A DNA stretch of 64,000 nt from Bog-756 sp963833585 (GCA_963833585.1 CAWHYF010000005.1:1178001-1242000), one strand, 5' to 3'; shown: positions 40,244-49,408, numbered from the stretch's first letter. Program-made: numbers and translations. The notes: generated by a model not told the origin, from the sequence alone.

Positions 40244-43198
40244 CTAGGAGCACCCGCTGGTGGTGCCGCAGCTCCCGCACACGTAGCACGAGCCGGCCCG
40301 TTGCATGGCATTCCCGCACTGGTAGCAGTAGGGAGCGTCACGGGGCTCGGCCCGGGCCAACGGCACCGGCGAGCCGACCTGTGGCACCGGGGCCGGGTGA
40401 CCGGTGGGGTGCCCGGCGTCGACCGGCGGACCGTCGACCGGCGAGGCCGCACCCTCGTCGGCACTGCCGTCGATCACGGTGGCGGTCACCGCATCGACCG
40501 GCTCGGCCTCGACGACACCGCTGGACGCGGTGGCCGTCTCCTCCACTCCCGGCAGGGTGGGCTGCATCCGCTCGGCGGTGGAGAGCACGCCGAGCTCGGC
40601 CCGCTCGTCGAGGGGCAGGTAGTCGACGGCCAGCCGGCGGAAGATGTAGTCGACCAGGCTGGTGGCGATACGAAGGTCGGGGTCGTCGGTGATGCCGGCC
40701 GGCTCGAAGCGCATGTTGGTGTACTTGCGCACGTAGGTGGCCAACGGTACGCCGTGCTGGAGCCCCAGGCTCACCGAGATGGAGAAGGCGTCCATGATCC
40801 CGGCCAGGGTCGATCCCTGCTTGGAGACCTTCATGAACACCTCACCGGGACGACCGTCCTCGTACTCCCCCACGGTGACGTAGCCCTCGCAGTCGGCCAC
40901 CCGGAAGGCGAAGGTGGAGGACTTCCGACGACGGGGGAGACGCTCGCGGACCGCACCGATGAACATGGTGTCGGCGGGGCGTGACTGCTCGTGGGCCAGT
41001 GCGGCCTCCAGGCCGGCGATCTTCTCGCTCAGCTCACGGGCGTGGGCCTCGGCCTCGGACGCCGCCGGGGCGTCCTCGGGTGCCGCGCCTCCTGGCGTGC
41101 CGGCCGTTCCCGCTTTCTTGGTGGTGGAGAGGGGCTGGGCCACCTTGCAGTTGTCGCGGTAGACGGCCACCGCCTTGATGCCCATCCGCCAAGCGTCGAT
41201 GTGCAGTTGCTCGACGTCCTCCACCGTCACGTCCTCGGGGAGGTTGACCGTCTTCGAGATGGCCCCCGAGATGAAGGGCTGGACCGCCCCCATCATCCGG
41301 ACGTGGCCGAGGTAGTGGATGGTGTTGTCCCCCATCGAACAGGCGAACACGGCCAGGTGCTCCGGCGCCAGGTAGGGAGCGCCCACGATGGACTTGTGCA
41401 GGTCGATGTAGGCGATGATCTCGTCCACCTGGTCCGGCGAGTAACCCAGCCGGGTGAGGGCACGGGGCACGGTCTGGTTGACGATGGACATGGTGCCCCC
41501 GCCGACCAGCTTCTTGGTCTTCACCAACCCGAGATCGGGCTCCACCCCGGTGGTGTCGCAGTCCATCAGCAGGCCGATGGTCCCGGTGGGGGCCAGCACG
41601 CTGGCCTGCGAGTTGCGCACGCCGTACTGCCCGCCCAGCTCGACCGCCGACTCCCAGGCCTCCTGGGCCGCGGACAGCAGCTCGGTGGGCACCTCCTCCT
41701 CGTCGATGACCGCCACCGCGTCGCGGTGCATCCGCAGCACGTTGAGCATCGGCTCGACGTTCTCGTGGTAGCCGGCGAACGGTCCCATCCGTGCCGCGGT
41801 GCGGGCCGAGGTGGCATAGGCATGACCGGTCATCAGGGCGGTGATGGCGGCCGCCCAGGCGCGGCCCTGGTCGGAGTCATAGGGGAGCCCTTGGGCCATC
41901 AGCAGGGCACCGAGGTTGGCGTACCCGATACCCAGCTCGCGGAAGCGACGCGAGTTCTCGGCGATCTTCTCGGTGGGGTAGTCGGCGTTGCCCACGATGA
42001 TCTCCTGGGCCGTGAAGACCACCTCGACCGAGGCCCGGAACGCCTCCACGTCGAAGGACGAGTCGTCCCGCAGATACGTCATCAGGTTGAAACTGGCCAG
42101 GTTGCAGGCCGAGTTGTCGAGGTGCATGTACTCCGAGCACGGGTTGGACCCGTTGATCCGTCCGGTGTTGGAGGCCGTGTGCCACTTGTTGATGGTGGAA
42201 TCGAACTGCATGCCGGGATCGGCGCACTCCCAGGCGGCCTGGGCGAACTGGCGGAACAGGTCGCGCGCCGGCACCGAGCGGATGGGCGCCCCGTCGCCTC
42301 GGCTGGTGAGGGCCCACTCGTCCCCCGACACCACGGCGTCCATGAACTCGTCGGTGACCCGCACCGAGTTGTTGGCGTTCTGGTACTGCAGGCTGATGGC
42401 ATCCTTGCCGTCCAGGTCCATGTCGAAGCCGGCGTCGCGCAGTACACGGGCCTTGCGCTCCTCGATGGCTTTGCACCAGATGAAATCCTCGATGTCGGGG
42501 TGATCGGCGTCGAGGATGACCATCTTGGCCGCCCGCCTGGTCTTACCGCCGGACTTGATGGTCCCGGCCGACGAGTCGGCGCCCCGCATGAAGCTCACCG
42601 GGCCGGACGCCGTGCCCCCTCCCTTCAGCAGCTCGTGCGACGAGCGGATACGGGAGAGGTTCACGCCGGCCCCCGAGCCGCCCTTGAAGATCACACCCTC
42701 CTCCGTGTACCAGTTGAGAATGGAGTCCATGGTGTCCTCGACCGACAGGATGAAGCAGGCCGACCCCTGCTGGGGAACGCCGGCCACGCCGATGTTGAAC
42801 CACACCGGGGAGTTGAAGGCGGCCATCTGGTGGACGATCAGGTACTTCAGCTCGTCCCGGAAGGTCTCCGCCTCCTCGTCGTCGGCGAAGTAGCCGTCCT
42901 TCGTCCCCCAGGCGGTGACGGTGTCGACCACCCGGTCGGCCACCTGGCGCAGCGACGACTCGCGCTCGGGGGTGTTCGGCGTCCCCCGGAAGTACTTCTG
43001 GGCCAGGATGTTGGTGGCGTTGAGGCTCCAGGTCGCCGGCACCTCCACGTTGAGCTGCTCGAAGGCCACTGACCCGTCCCGGTAGTTGGTGATCCGGGCG
43101 TCGCGTCGCTCCCATTCGATCTGGTCGTAGGGATGGACACCGGCGGTGGTGAAGTGACGGCGAATGCCGAGGCCGACGCGATGAGGGGCAATGGCCAT
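40244..43198 (-). CDS. nrdJ: Adenosylcobalamin-dependent (class II) ribonucleotide reductase
   Basis: 984 residues from ATG 43198 (AGAGG upstream; the frame runs to 43348). It makes deoxyribonucleotides without oxygen dependence. The large catalytic domain carries NSPVWFNIGV, FKGGSGAGVNLSRIRSSHEL, NPCSEYMHLDNSACNLASFN and TGTIGLLMDCDTTGVEPDLG. The C-terminus has the TSCPD-like domain and a cysteine-rich tail (YCYQCGNAMQ, CYVCGSCG) that relays electrons. Length is normal for actinobacterial NrdJ. The upstream region has a strong promoter and NrdR-like boxes. Confidence 0.96.
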   Translation of the reverse strand: MAIAPHRVGLGIRRHFTTAGVHPYDQIEWERRDARITNYRDGSVAFEQLNVEVPATWSLNATNILAQKYFRGTPNTPERESSLRQVADRVVDTVTAWGTKDGYFADDEEAETFRDELKYLIVHQMAAFNSPVWFNIGVAGVPQQGSACFILSVEDTMDSILNWYTEEGVIFKGGSGAGVNLSRIRSSHELLKGGGTASGPVSFMRGADSSAGTIKSGGKTRRAAKMVILDADHPDIEDFIWCKAIEERKARVLRDAGFDMDLDGKDAISLQYQNANNSVRVTDEFMDAVVSGDEWALTSRGDGAPIRSVPARDLFRQFAQAAWECADPGMQFDSTINKWHTASNTGRINGSNPCSEYMHLDNSACNLASFNLMTYLRDDSSFDVEAFRASVEVVFTAQEIIVGNADYPTEKIAENSRRFRELGIGYANLGALLMAQGLPYDSDQGRAWAAAITALMTGHAYATSARTAARMGPFAGYHENVEPMLNVLRMHRDAVAVIDEEEVPTELLSAAQEAWESAVELGGQYGVRNSQASVLAPTGTIGLLMDCDTTGVEPDLGLVKTKKLVGGGTMSIVNQTVPRALTRLGYSPDQVDEIIAYIDLHKSIVGAPYLAPEHLAVFACSMGDNTIHYLGHVRMMGAVQPFISGAISKTVNLPEDVTVEDVEQLHIDAWRMGIKAVAVYRDNCKVAQPLSTTKKAGTAGTPGGAAPEDAPAASEAEAHARELSEKIAGLEAALAHEQSRPADTMFIGAVRERLPRRRKSSTFAFRVADCEGYVTVGEYEDGRPGEVFMKVSKQGSTLAGIMDAFSISVSLGLQHGVPLATYVRKYTNMRFEPAGITDDPDLRIATSLVDYIFRRLAVDYLPLDERAELGVLSTAERMQPTLPGVEETATASSGVVEAEPVDAVTATVIDGSADEGAASPVDGPPVDAGHPTGHPAPVPQVGSPVPLARAEPRDAPYCYQCGNAMQRAGSCYVCGSCGTTSGCS

Positions 43199-43510
43199 TG
43201 GGTGAACCTCTTTCTGGGTGGTGGCTGGTGCGAGGGATGATGCTCGGTGGTTGTAACCGGGGCTGGCTCCGGGGATCTGGTGCTGTCGGTGGCTCTTGGC
43301 TGTCGGTCGGGCTGCGGTGGCTGGGCTTCGGACGGGACGGTCGGTCACCGCCGGCTAGGGGCTGTCCCGCTCCCGGCTGCTCCGGTGCACCGTCCCGCCG
43401 GGGCGGACCAGGCTGGAGACCGGACCCCTGAGCCGGAATCGCCGAGACCCGAACGCCTGGTGCCAGACATCGTGCCTGAATCCGACATATCCAGCCAAGT
43501 TACGGCATAA
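43199..43510 (-). other. Long 5' leader of nrdJ
   Basis: With the promoter at 43561-43590, the transcript carries about 350 nt before the ATG. It is GC-rich, with several short repeats (GGGACGG and CCGTCCC) and no intact ORF. A cobalamin riboswitch was looked for and not supported. I see no other assignable element. Confidence 0.4.
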
Positions 43511-43556
43511 ACACAATATATGGTGGTGGACCCTCCCCCGAGGTACGAGATAGTGG
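43511..43556 (-). promoter_or_regulatory. Two NrdR-like boxes
   Basis: 43511-43526, ACACAATATATGGTGG, matches the NrdR consensus acaCwATATATwGtgt at nearly every position. A weaker box, AGGTACGAGATAGTGG, starts 30 bp away at 43541. Paired boxes about three helical turns apart are the rule for NrdR, the zinc/ATP-cone repressor of ribonucleotide reductase genes. The outer box covers the predicted transcription start. Confidence 0.65.
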
Positions 43557-43560
43557 GTCT

Positions 43561-43590
43561 ATTACAGCAGCGTAGTTACACCCCTGTCAA
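43561..43590 (-). promoter_or_regulatory. nrdJ promoter
   Basis: On the minus strand, TTGACA (43590-43585), 18 nt, TGTAAT (43566-43561): the best housekeeping-type promoter in the window. Confidence 0.7.
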
Positions 43591-43724
43591 CGAATTCCTG
43601 TGGGTTCCGCCGGATCGCGGAGCGCGTACTCCCTGTTGAGAGGCTGCTCGCTAAGAATTGCAAATGATTGCTGGCAGCTAACGCCCCGCCGACCGTTCCC
43701 GCGATCCTGGGCGCCCGGGCTCAC

Positions 43725-43730
43725 TACAGT
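43725..43730 (+). promoter_or_regulatory. -10 box of a leaderless transcript (glpK)
   Basis: TACAGT, 6 nt, then ATG 43737. No ribosome site is visible. Confidence 0.55.
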
Positions 43731-43736
43731 CCGAGT

Positions 43737-45335
43737 ATGGCGTCCCGCTCCCCCGTGTCCATCGCCGTGGACGCCGGGACCAGCGGGGTCAGGGCGCTGG
43801 TGGTGGACGACCGGGCCAGGGTGGTGGACGTCGCCTACCGCGAGCTCACCCAGTACTACCCCCGTCCCGGTTGGGTCGAGCACGATCCCACCGAGATCTG
43901 GGAGTCCGTCCGGTCGACCCTGGCAGAGGTGGCCGGTCGACTGGCCGATCACCGGCGGGTCGCCAGGTCGATCGGCATCACCAACCAGCGGGAGACCGTG
44001 GTGTCCTGGGATCGGCGCTCGGGTGCTCCACTCCACCGGGCCATCGTCTGGCAGGACCGCCGCACCGCCGCCGCCTGTCGGGAGCTCAGCGAGGCCGGCC
44101 ACCTCCCGCTGGTCCGGGAGCGGACCGGACTGGTGCTCGATCCGTACTTCTCCGCCACCAAGATGCGGTGGCTCCTCGACCAGGGCGACCTCCCGACCCG
44201 CGCCCCGGACGGTGGCGGTGGCGGATTGTCCTTCGGGACCGTTGATTCCTGGGTCCTGTGGAACCTGACCGGTGGATCCGACGGCGGGGTCTTCGCCACC
44301 GATGCCACCAACGCGTCCCGCACCCTGCTGTTCGACATCGTGGTGCGGAGGTGGTCAGCCGAACTGGCCGACCTCTTCGGCGTGCCGGTCGCCACCCTTC
44401 CCGAGGTGCGTCCGTCCTGCGGGCGGTTCGGAACGGTCTCGGCCGGGGCGCTCGGGGGCGACTCGGCCCTCCGCGGGGTCCCGATCAGCGGGATGGCGGG
44501 CGATCAGCACGCCGCCCTGTTCGGCCAGGCGTGCTTCGACCGCGGCATGACCAAGGTCACCTTCGGTACCGGCAGCTTCGTCCTGATGAACGCCGGGCCG
44601 CACTGCCCCGAACCGATCGACGGCCTGGTCACCACGCTGGCCTGGGACCTCGGAACCGATGGCGAGGTGGCCCTGGGCGCCGATGGGGGGCCGTCGCCCG
44701 GCCGTTCCTCGTTGGCCTACGCCCTCGAGGGATCGGTCTTCGTGTCCGGGGCCGGTGTGCAGTGGCTCCGGGACGGCCTGGGTATCATCGAGCGGTCCGG
44801 CGATCTCGAACCCCTGGCCCGCTCGGTCGAGACCAGTGAGGGCGTGGTGGTGGTCCCCGCCTTCACCGGGCTCGGAAGCCCCCACTGGGATCCGGGCGCC
44901 CGCGGCACCGTCCTCGGCCTCAGCCGCGGTCTGGGGCGGGCCCATCTGGCCCGGGCCATGGTGGAGGCGATGGGATTCCAGGTGCGCGACGTGGTCGAGG
45001 CCATGGCCGCCAGCCCCACCTCGCCCTCGGTCCTGCGGGTCGATGGCGGTGCATCGGCCATGGACCTCCTGTTGGAGGTGGTCGCCGACCAGGTCCAGCT
45101 CGAGGTGGTCCGGCCGCAGTCGGTGGAGACCACCGCCATCGGAGCCGCCACCCTGGCCGGCCTGGCCGAAGGACTGTGGGGATCCCTCGACGAGCTGTCC
45201 GGGCTGTGGACCGAGGACCGGTCGTTCACGCCCCAGGTCGGCGCGGTGGACACCGAGCCGGCCCGGCGAGCGTGGCTCCGGGCCGTCGACCGTTCCCGCC
45301 ACTGGGCCGGGGAGACCGAGGACCATCTCCACTAG
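43737..45335 (+). CDS. glpK: Glycerol kinase
   Basis: 532 residues, close to the family's 500. FGGY kinase fold: VSIAVDAGTSGVRALVVDD (phosphate 1), GITNQRETVVSWDRRSGAPL, IVWQDRRTA, ISGMAGDQHAALFGQACF, TKVTFGTGSFVLMN, YALEGSVFVSGAGVQWLRDG and LRVDGGASAMDLLLE. The Arg of NQRETVV and the GDQHAALFGQ block are characteristic of GlpK. It makes sn-glycerol-3-phosphate from glycerol and ATP for lipid synthesis or catabolism. No glycerol facilitator or GlpD is next to it; a PlsC-like acyltransferase lies 0.9 kb downstream. Confidence 0.92.
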   Translation: MASRSPVSIAVDAGTSGVRALVVDDRARVVDVAYRELTQYYPRPGWVEHDPTEIWESVRSTLAEVAGRLADHRRVARSIGITNQRETVVSWDRRSGAPLHRAIVWQDRRTAAACRELSEAGHLPLVRERTGLVLDPYFSATKMRWLLDQGDLPTRAPDGGGGGLSFGTVDSWVLWNLTGGSDGGVFATDATNASRTLLFDIVVRRWSAELADLFGVPVATLPEVRPSCGRFGTVSAGALGGDSALRGVPISGMAGDQHAALFGQACFDRGMTKVTFGTGSFVLMNAGPHCPEPIDGLVTTLAWDLGTDGEVALGADGGPSPGRSSLAYALEGSVFVSGAGVQWLRDGLGIIERSGDLEPLARSVETSEGVVVVPAFTGLGSPHWDPGARGTVLGLSRGLGRAHLARAMVEAMGFQVRDVVEAMAASPTSPSVLRVDGGASAMDLLLEVVADQVQLEVVRPQSVETTAIGAATLAGLAEGLWGSLDELSGLWTEDRSFTPQVGAVDTEPARRAWLRAVDRSRHWAGETEDHLH

Positions 45336-45360
45336 GTCAACCGGGTCCCCGATCCGGTGC

Positions 45361-45996
45361 TCAGCCCAGCTGCTGCCATCCGTGATCGGCCAGCTCGGCC
45401 ATGATCGAGATCCACTGTCGCTCACGATCCCGGAGGACCGGCTCAGCTCGCCCCACCACCAGGATCAGGTCGGCGGAGACCAGGAGGGCGGTGGCCACCG
45501 AACCGCTCACCTCCAGCGAGTGAGGTGGGGGGCTCATGGCCTGGAGGGCCATGGCCGTCAACTCGTCGGGCACCGGGAGGCTCCCGTAGGACGCCACCCT
45601 CTTCCAGGCATCGGTGTCGAGCACGGCGGCGAAGGTGGCGGCCAGGCTCCGACACACCCGCGCGGTGAGGTGTTCGAGCAGGCCGGCCGACGTGGACTGC
45701 CTGAACAGCTCGGTGGCCACCTCGAGCAGCTCGGTGTGGCGATCGGGCAGGGCTCCCTCCACCGGGCGCACCGACTCGATCACCACCCCGTCGACCTCGA
45801 GGATCTCGTCCCGGAGCAGGTCGATCAAGTGATCGCCGCCGAGACCCACCCCGAGCTCGTCCACCACCACATCGTGATCGCGTTGGAGGATCTCGATCGA
45901 GACCACGTCCCCGCCGACCGAGCCGATCCGGCTGGCCACCGCCCCGAGGGCGCCGGGCCGATCGGGGAGCTGCACCCTGATCAGATAGTTGAACAC
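45361..45996 (-). CDS. ACT-domain protein with a C-terminal sensor-like domain
   Basis: 211 residues from GTG 45996. Residues 1-75 are an ACT domain (NYLIRVQLPDRPGALGAVAS, then GGDVVSIEILQRDHDVVVDE). The remainder (ATFAAVLDTDAWKRVASYGS, DLILVVGRAEPVLRDRERQW) resembles a degenerate GAF-like fold. ACT domains bind amino acids and regulate enzymes. It has no neighbour in the same unit, and its target is unknown. Confidence 0.8.
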   Translation of the reverse strand: MFNYLIRVQLPDRPGALGAVASRIGSVGGDVVSIEILQRDHDVVVDELGVGLGGDHLIDLLRDEILEVDGVVIESVRPVEGALPDRHTELLEVATELFRQSTSAGLLEHLTARVCRSLAATFAAVLDTDAWKRVASYGSLPVPDELTAMALQAMSPPPHSLEVSGSVATALLVSADLILVVGRAEPVLRDRERQWISIMAELADHGWQQLG

Positions 45997-46002
45997 GTCC
46001 TC

Positions 46003-46008
46003 AGGCTA
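46003..46008 (-). promoter_or_regulatory. -10 box of a leaderless transcript (ACT gene)
   Basis: TAGCCT on the minus strand, 6 nt, then GTG 45996. The 234 bp between this gene and the acyltransferase hold nothing else I can identify. Confidence 0.55.
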
Positions 46009-46230
46009 GGCCGAGACTGTGTCCGCACTGTTTCCGTCTGTTTCGGGTCGGTTACGACATCGGGGAGCCCGATCCGACCGGACGGCCGGAGCAGCCCGGT
46101 ACCCGGTCAGCCGTCTCGCGGTGTCCGGTGCGCCCCGTCCTGCGGCTGTGTCCCGTCGGCGCGGCCGCGTCGGCGCGGTCTCTGGGCCCTGTTCCGTGCG
46201 CCGTGTCCGGTGACAATCTCGAGCCGTGCC

Positions 46231-46983
46231 TCAACTGGCCTTGGCCCGGCTGGCGTAGCGGTCCACGTACTCCTGACCCGAGAGCCGGGAGATCTCCTTC
46301 ATCAGGGCGTCGGTGAGACAACGGAGCTCGGCCTGGTCCAGGTCCCGGCTCTCCGGCCCGGACCCGGGAACGGCCGGCTCACAACACTGGCCGGTGACGA
46401 TGATCTGGCCGTCGTGGCGATAGGTCAACGGCGGCCCGAACCGGACGGTCACGGCGTGGAAGGGTCGCATCACGCGGCTTCCCGGGGGCTGGACCGCCCG
46501 GGTACCCACGATCCCGACCGGGATGATCGGCACGTCGCACCGGAGGGAGAGGCGGGCCACGCCGGTGTGGCCCTTGTGGAGCCGGGGGTCGGGGGCACGC
46601 GTCCCCTCGGGGTAGATGCCGAGGAGATCGCCGCCGTTGAGGACCTCGGTGGCGGTGTCCAGGGCCCGCTGCGAGGCGTCCCCTCCGCTCCGGCTCATCG
46701 GGATCTGTCCGGCGGCACGGAAGAACCAGGCGGTCTTCCAGCTGTCGAAGTACTCGGCCTTGGCCACATAGGTCACCCGGCGGCGCAACACCAGAGGAAG
46801 GAAGAACGAGTCGCAGAACGACTGGTGATTGGCGGCCAGCACCGCCGGGCCGTGGGCCGGGATGTGCTCCCTGCCCTCGACCCGGACCCGCCAGAGCAGG
46901 AAGAAGATGGGGCTGAGCACCACTTTGAGGATCCAGTAGGCCACGTGCCACGGTATCGCCGCATGTGCTGTACTGCATCCCAT
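46231..46983 (-). CDS. 1-acyl-sn-glycerol-3-phosphate acyltransferase-like protein (PlsC family)
   Basis: 250 residues from ATG 46983; GTG 46944 is an alternative. Acyltransferase motifs are complete: ANHQSFCDSFFLP (NHX4D), GIYPEGTRAPDPRL (EGTR), plus GQIPMSRSGGDASQRA and VPIIPVGIVGTRAV. An N-terminal hydrophobic segment (YWILKVVLSPIFFLLW) attaches it to the membrane. It would acylate lysophosphatidate or a related lipid. Its start codon overlaps the divergent gene's start. Confidence 0.9.
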   Translation of the reverse strand: MGCSTAHAAIPWHVAYWILKVVLSPIFFLLWRVRVEGREHIPAHGPAVLAANHQSFCDSFFLPLVLRRRVTYVAKAEYFDSWKTAWFFRAAGQIPMSRSGGDASQRALDTATEVLNGGDLLGIYPEGTRAPDPRLHKGHTGVARLSLRCDVPIIPVGIVGTRAVQPPGSRVMRPFHAVTVRFGPPLTYRHDGQIIVTGQCCEPAVPGSGPESRDLDQAELRCLTDALMKEISRLSGQEYVDRYASRAKAS

Positions 46984-47860
46984 GACCGCGCTGACCTCGG
47001 CCTCCGTGGATCCCGCTCCTGGTCACGGAAGCGGCGGATCCGGAGGGACGCGCTCCTGGACGGTCATGGGGCGCACCGTCGGGCTCCCGGTCGAGGTGCG
47101 CCGGGCGGCCCAGTGGGGCGTGCAGTACCTGGTCCCGGCCCGAGCCGCCCAACGGATAGTGGATCCCACCGGCCTCGAGGTCACCGGACCGGTTCCCCGC
47201 CGGGCCCTGATGGCCCTGGCCGTGTGCCGCTACGACGATACCGACCTGGACCCGTACCACGAGGTGGCGGTGAGCTTCGTGGTCCGGCCCCACGACGCAC
47301 CCCCGCTCGCATCGGGCGCTCAGCGAACCCGGGAGTTCTTCGCCGGTGCCGTCGGCGCCTACATCCACCGGCTGCCCGTGGACCAGGAGTTCACCTGCGC
47401 CGCCGGCAGGGACATCTGGGGCTTCCCGAAGTGGGTGACCTCAATCGACATCGACGAGCCGAGGCACGCCGGGCGGAGGGGACGGGGAACCGCGGGCACC
47501 GGCACCACGGTGCGACTGGTTGACGGCGGGGTCCACGTCCTGACTCTGACGGTGGCGGCCGGTGGGCGGCTGCACCTCCCGTCCCAGGCCCCACCGAGCT
47601 ACTCCTTCGCCGACGGGGTCCTGCGACGCACCCTGTGGACCACCTCGGCCGAGGGGATCGGCGGCCGGGTGGGCGGGGCCTCGCTGGTACTGGGTGACCA
47701 CCCCGTGGCCGACGAGCTCCGTTCCCTCGGACTACCCAGGCGCGCCCTGTTCTCCTCTTCGGCCACCCAGATGCGAGCCTCCTTCGGCGGGGCCGAGATC
47801 GTCCAGGCCCGACGGTCGTCCACCCCGCGGCCCGTTGACCCCCGCGGTCCGGACTCCTAG
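46982..47860 (+). CDS. Acetoacetate decarboxylase-like protein
   Basis: 292 residues. The ADC fold is recognisable from RRALMALAVCRYDDTDLDPY, HEVAVSFVVRP, and CAAGRDIWGFPKWVTSIDID, where FPKW contains the Lys that forms the Schiff base in true decarboxylases. In many actinobacteria such proteins are annotated only by superfamily and the substrate is unknown. Its ATG shares the CATG with the divergent acyltransferase, so the two genes must share control DNA inside each other's coding sequence. A TetR gene follows 13 nt later. Confidence 0.82.
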   Translation: MTALTSASVDPAPGHGSGGSGGTRSWTVMGRTVGLPVEVRRAAQWGVQYLVPARAAQRIVDPTGLEVTGPVPRRALMALAVCRYDDTDLDPYHEVAVSFVVRPHDAPPLASGAQRTREFFAGAVGAYIHRLPVDQEFTCAAGRDIWGFPKWVTSIDIDEPRHAGRRGRGTAGTGTTVRLVDGGVHVLTLTVAAGGRLHLPSQAPPSYSFADGVLRRTLWTTSAEGIGGRVGGASLVLGDHPVADELRSLGLPRRALFSSSATQMRASFGGAEIVQARRSSTPRPVDPRGPDS

Positions 47861-47873
47861 CGTTTCTGCGACC

Positions 47874-48515
47874 ATGGCCCGCCGTCTCACACCCAAGGGC
47901 GCCCGACGCCGCCAGGAGTTGATGGACGTCGCCGCCCACCGGTTCGCCTCCGAGGGCTACCACGCCACCTCGGTGACCAGCGTGGTGGAGGCCCTGGGCG
48001 TGGGCAAGGGCGTCTTCTACTGGTACTTCGACTCGAAGGACCAGCTCCTGTCGGAGATCCTCACCGAGGCCTTGCGCTCCATGCGCCTGGCCCAACGGGA
48101 CGCCATCGCCGGCGAACCCGATCCGGCCCGACGCATCGAGTGGGGCATCCGCGCCTCGATGCGCTGGCTCTCCGGTCATCGGCACCTCTTCACCTTGATG
48201 GAGTTCGCCCGCACCGAGGAGCGCTTCGCCCCGATCGTCCGCCTGGGGGACGACCAGACCGTGGCCGACGCCCTCCCCCACGTCAGCGCGGGCATCACCG
48301 CCGGACTGCTCCGAGGCGAGGATCCCGAGGTGCTCACCCTGGCCATCCTGGGGGTCACCTCCCAGCTGGCCCGGGCGCTGGTGCTCGGACAGGGCCAGGA
48401 CGCCGACCGGGTGGCCGAAGCTGCCATCGCCTTCTGCCGGCAGGGTTACCTGGCCGCCGGGTCGTCCGCGGCGCCCGGTCAGGCCCAGGCCGGCGGGGCC
48501 AGGCGGATCGCGTGA
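47874..48515 (+). CDS. TetR-family transcriptional regulator
   Basis: 213 residues. HTH region: ELMDVAAHRFASEGYHATSV, TSVVEALGVGKGVFYWYFDS, KDQLLSEIL. This fits the AcrR/FadR-like type of TetR regulators. The C-terminal domain (MRWLSGHRHLFTLMEFARTE) is of the common TetR_C type. Its stop overlaps the SMP-30 gene start (GTGA), and it follows the acetoacetate decarboxylase-like gene closely, so it may control this small group. Confidence 0.9.
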   Translation: MARRLTPKGARRRQELMDVAAHRFASEGYHATSVTSVVEALGVGKGVFYWYFDSKDQLLSEILTEALRSMRLAQRDAIAGEPDPARRIEWGIRASMRWLSGHRHLFTLMEFARTEERFAPIVRLGDDQTVADALPHVSAGITAGLLRGEDPEVLTLAILGVTSQLARALVLGQGQDADRVAEAAIAFCRQGYLAAGSSAAPGQAQAGGARRIA

Positions 48516-49408
48516 CCGGGCTCCCGGTGACCGAGACCCGGCCGTTCCTCGACGGGCTGCGGTTCGGCGAATGCCCCCGCTGGCACCAAGGGCGCCTGTG
48601 GTTCTCGGACTTCTACGACGGGGTGGTGGCCTCGACGGGGTCGGACGCCGACGTCCGGGTGGAACTCGAGGTCCCCGGGGAGCCGGCCGGGCTGGGGTGG
48701 CTGCCCGACGGCCGGCTGCTGGTGGTCGCTCGCCGGCCCCGCACGGTACTGCGTCTCGAGGCCGACGGGTCCCTGGTGCAGCACGCCGACCTCAACCCCT
48801 TGGCCACCTTCCACGGCAATGACATGGTGGTCGACCGGTTCGGGCGGGCCTATGTGGGCAACTTCGGGTTCGATCTCGACAGGTTCGTGGAGGAACGGGG
48901 CCTCGGGGCATTGGTGCGGCCCCCGGGCCCGCCGACCACCGCGTTGATCCGGGTGGATCCCGACGGATCGACCTACCCGGCCACCCACGAGCTGTCCTTC
49001 CCCAACGGGACGGTCGTCACCCCGGACGGGCGGACCCTGATCGTGGCCGAGACCCTCGCCGGCCGGCTCACCGCCTTCGACATCGGGGACGACGGGTCGC
49101 TCAGCGGTCGCCGGGTGTGGGCCGAGCTGCCGTGGTGCGCGCCCGACGGGATCTGTCTGGATGCGGAGGGTCGGGTGTGGGTGTCCAACGCCATGACCTC
49201 GGAGTGCATCCTGGTGGCGGAAGGGGGCGAGACGGTCAGCCGGGTCACCACCACCCAGAACTGCTTCGCCTGCATGCTCGGGGGCGAAGACCGGAGGACG
49301 CTCTTTCTGGTCACCGCGCCGACCAGCACCGAGTCAGAGGTACGGGGGTCACGGACGGGCCGGATCGAACAAACCCGCGTCGAGGTGGGCGGGGCCGGCC
49401 TCCCCTGA
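48512..49408 (+). CDS. SMP-30/gluconolactonase-like hydrolase
   Basis: 298 residues from GTG 48512. A six-bladed propeller: GLRFGECPRWHQGRLWFSDF (first blade with the metal-binding Glu), GNDMVVDRFGRAYVGNFGFD (with Asn), LSFPNGTVVTPDGRTLIVAE and APDGICLDAEGRVWVSNAMT (with Asp). These are the calcium/zinc ligands of SMP-30 lactonases. It would open a sugar- or other lactone. It is translationally coupled to the TetR gene. Confidence 0.9.
   Translation: MTGLPVTETRPFLDGLRFGECPRWHQGRLWFSDFYDGVVASTGSDADVRVELEVPGEPAGLGWLPDGRLLVVARRPRTVLRLEADGSLVQHADLNPLATFHGNDMVVDRFGRAYVGNFGFDLDRFVEERGLGALVRPPGPPTTALIRVDPDGSTYPATHELSFPNGTVVTPDGRTLIVAETLAGRLTAFDIGDDGSLSGRRVWAELPWCAPDGICLDAEGRVWVSNAMTSECILVAEGGETVSRVTTTQNCFACMLGGEDRRTLFLVTAPTSTESEVRGSRTGRIEQTRVEVGGAGLP

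Noticed and set aside
43261..43440. Cobalamin riboswitch in the nrdJ leader
   Set aside because: There are fragments such as AGGCTGGAGACCGG on the plus strand and GGTGACCG...CCGAAGCCC on the minus strand, but the conserved core is not complete in either direction. B12 repression of a B12-dependent enzyme would also make little sense.
45340..45358. Terminator between glpK and the ACT gene
   Set aside because: ACCGG and CCGGT flank a 9-nt loop, but a 5-bp stem is common by chance at this GC content.
44659..47523. A 954-residue plus-strand open frame
   Set aside because: It overlaps glpK, the ACT gene and the acyltransferase in other frames. Composition is that of antisense or shifted GC-rich DNA.
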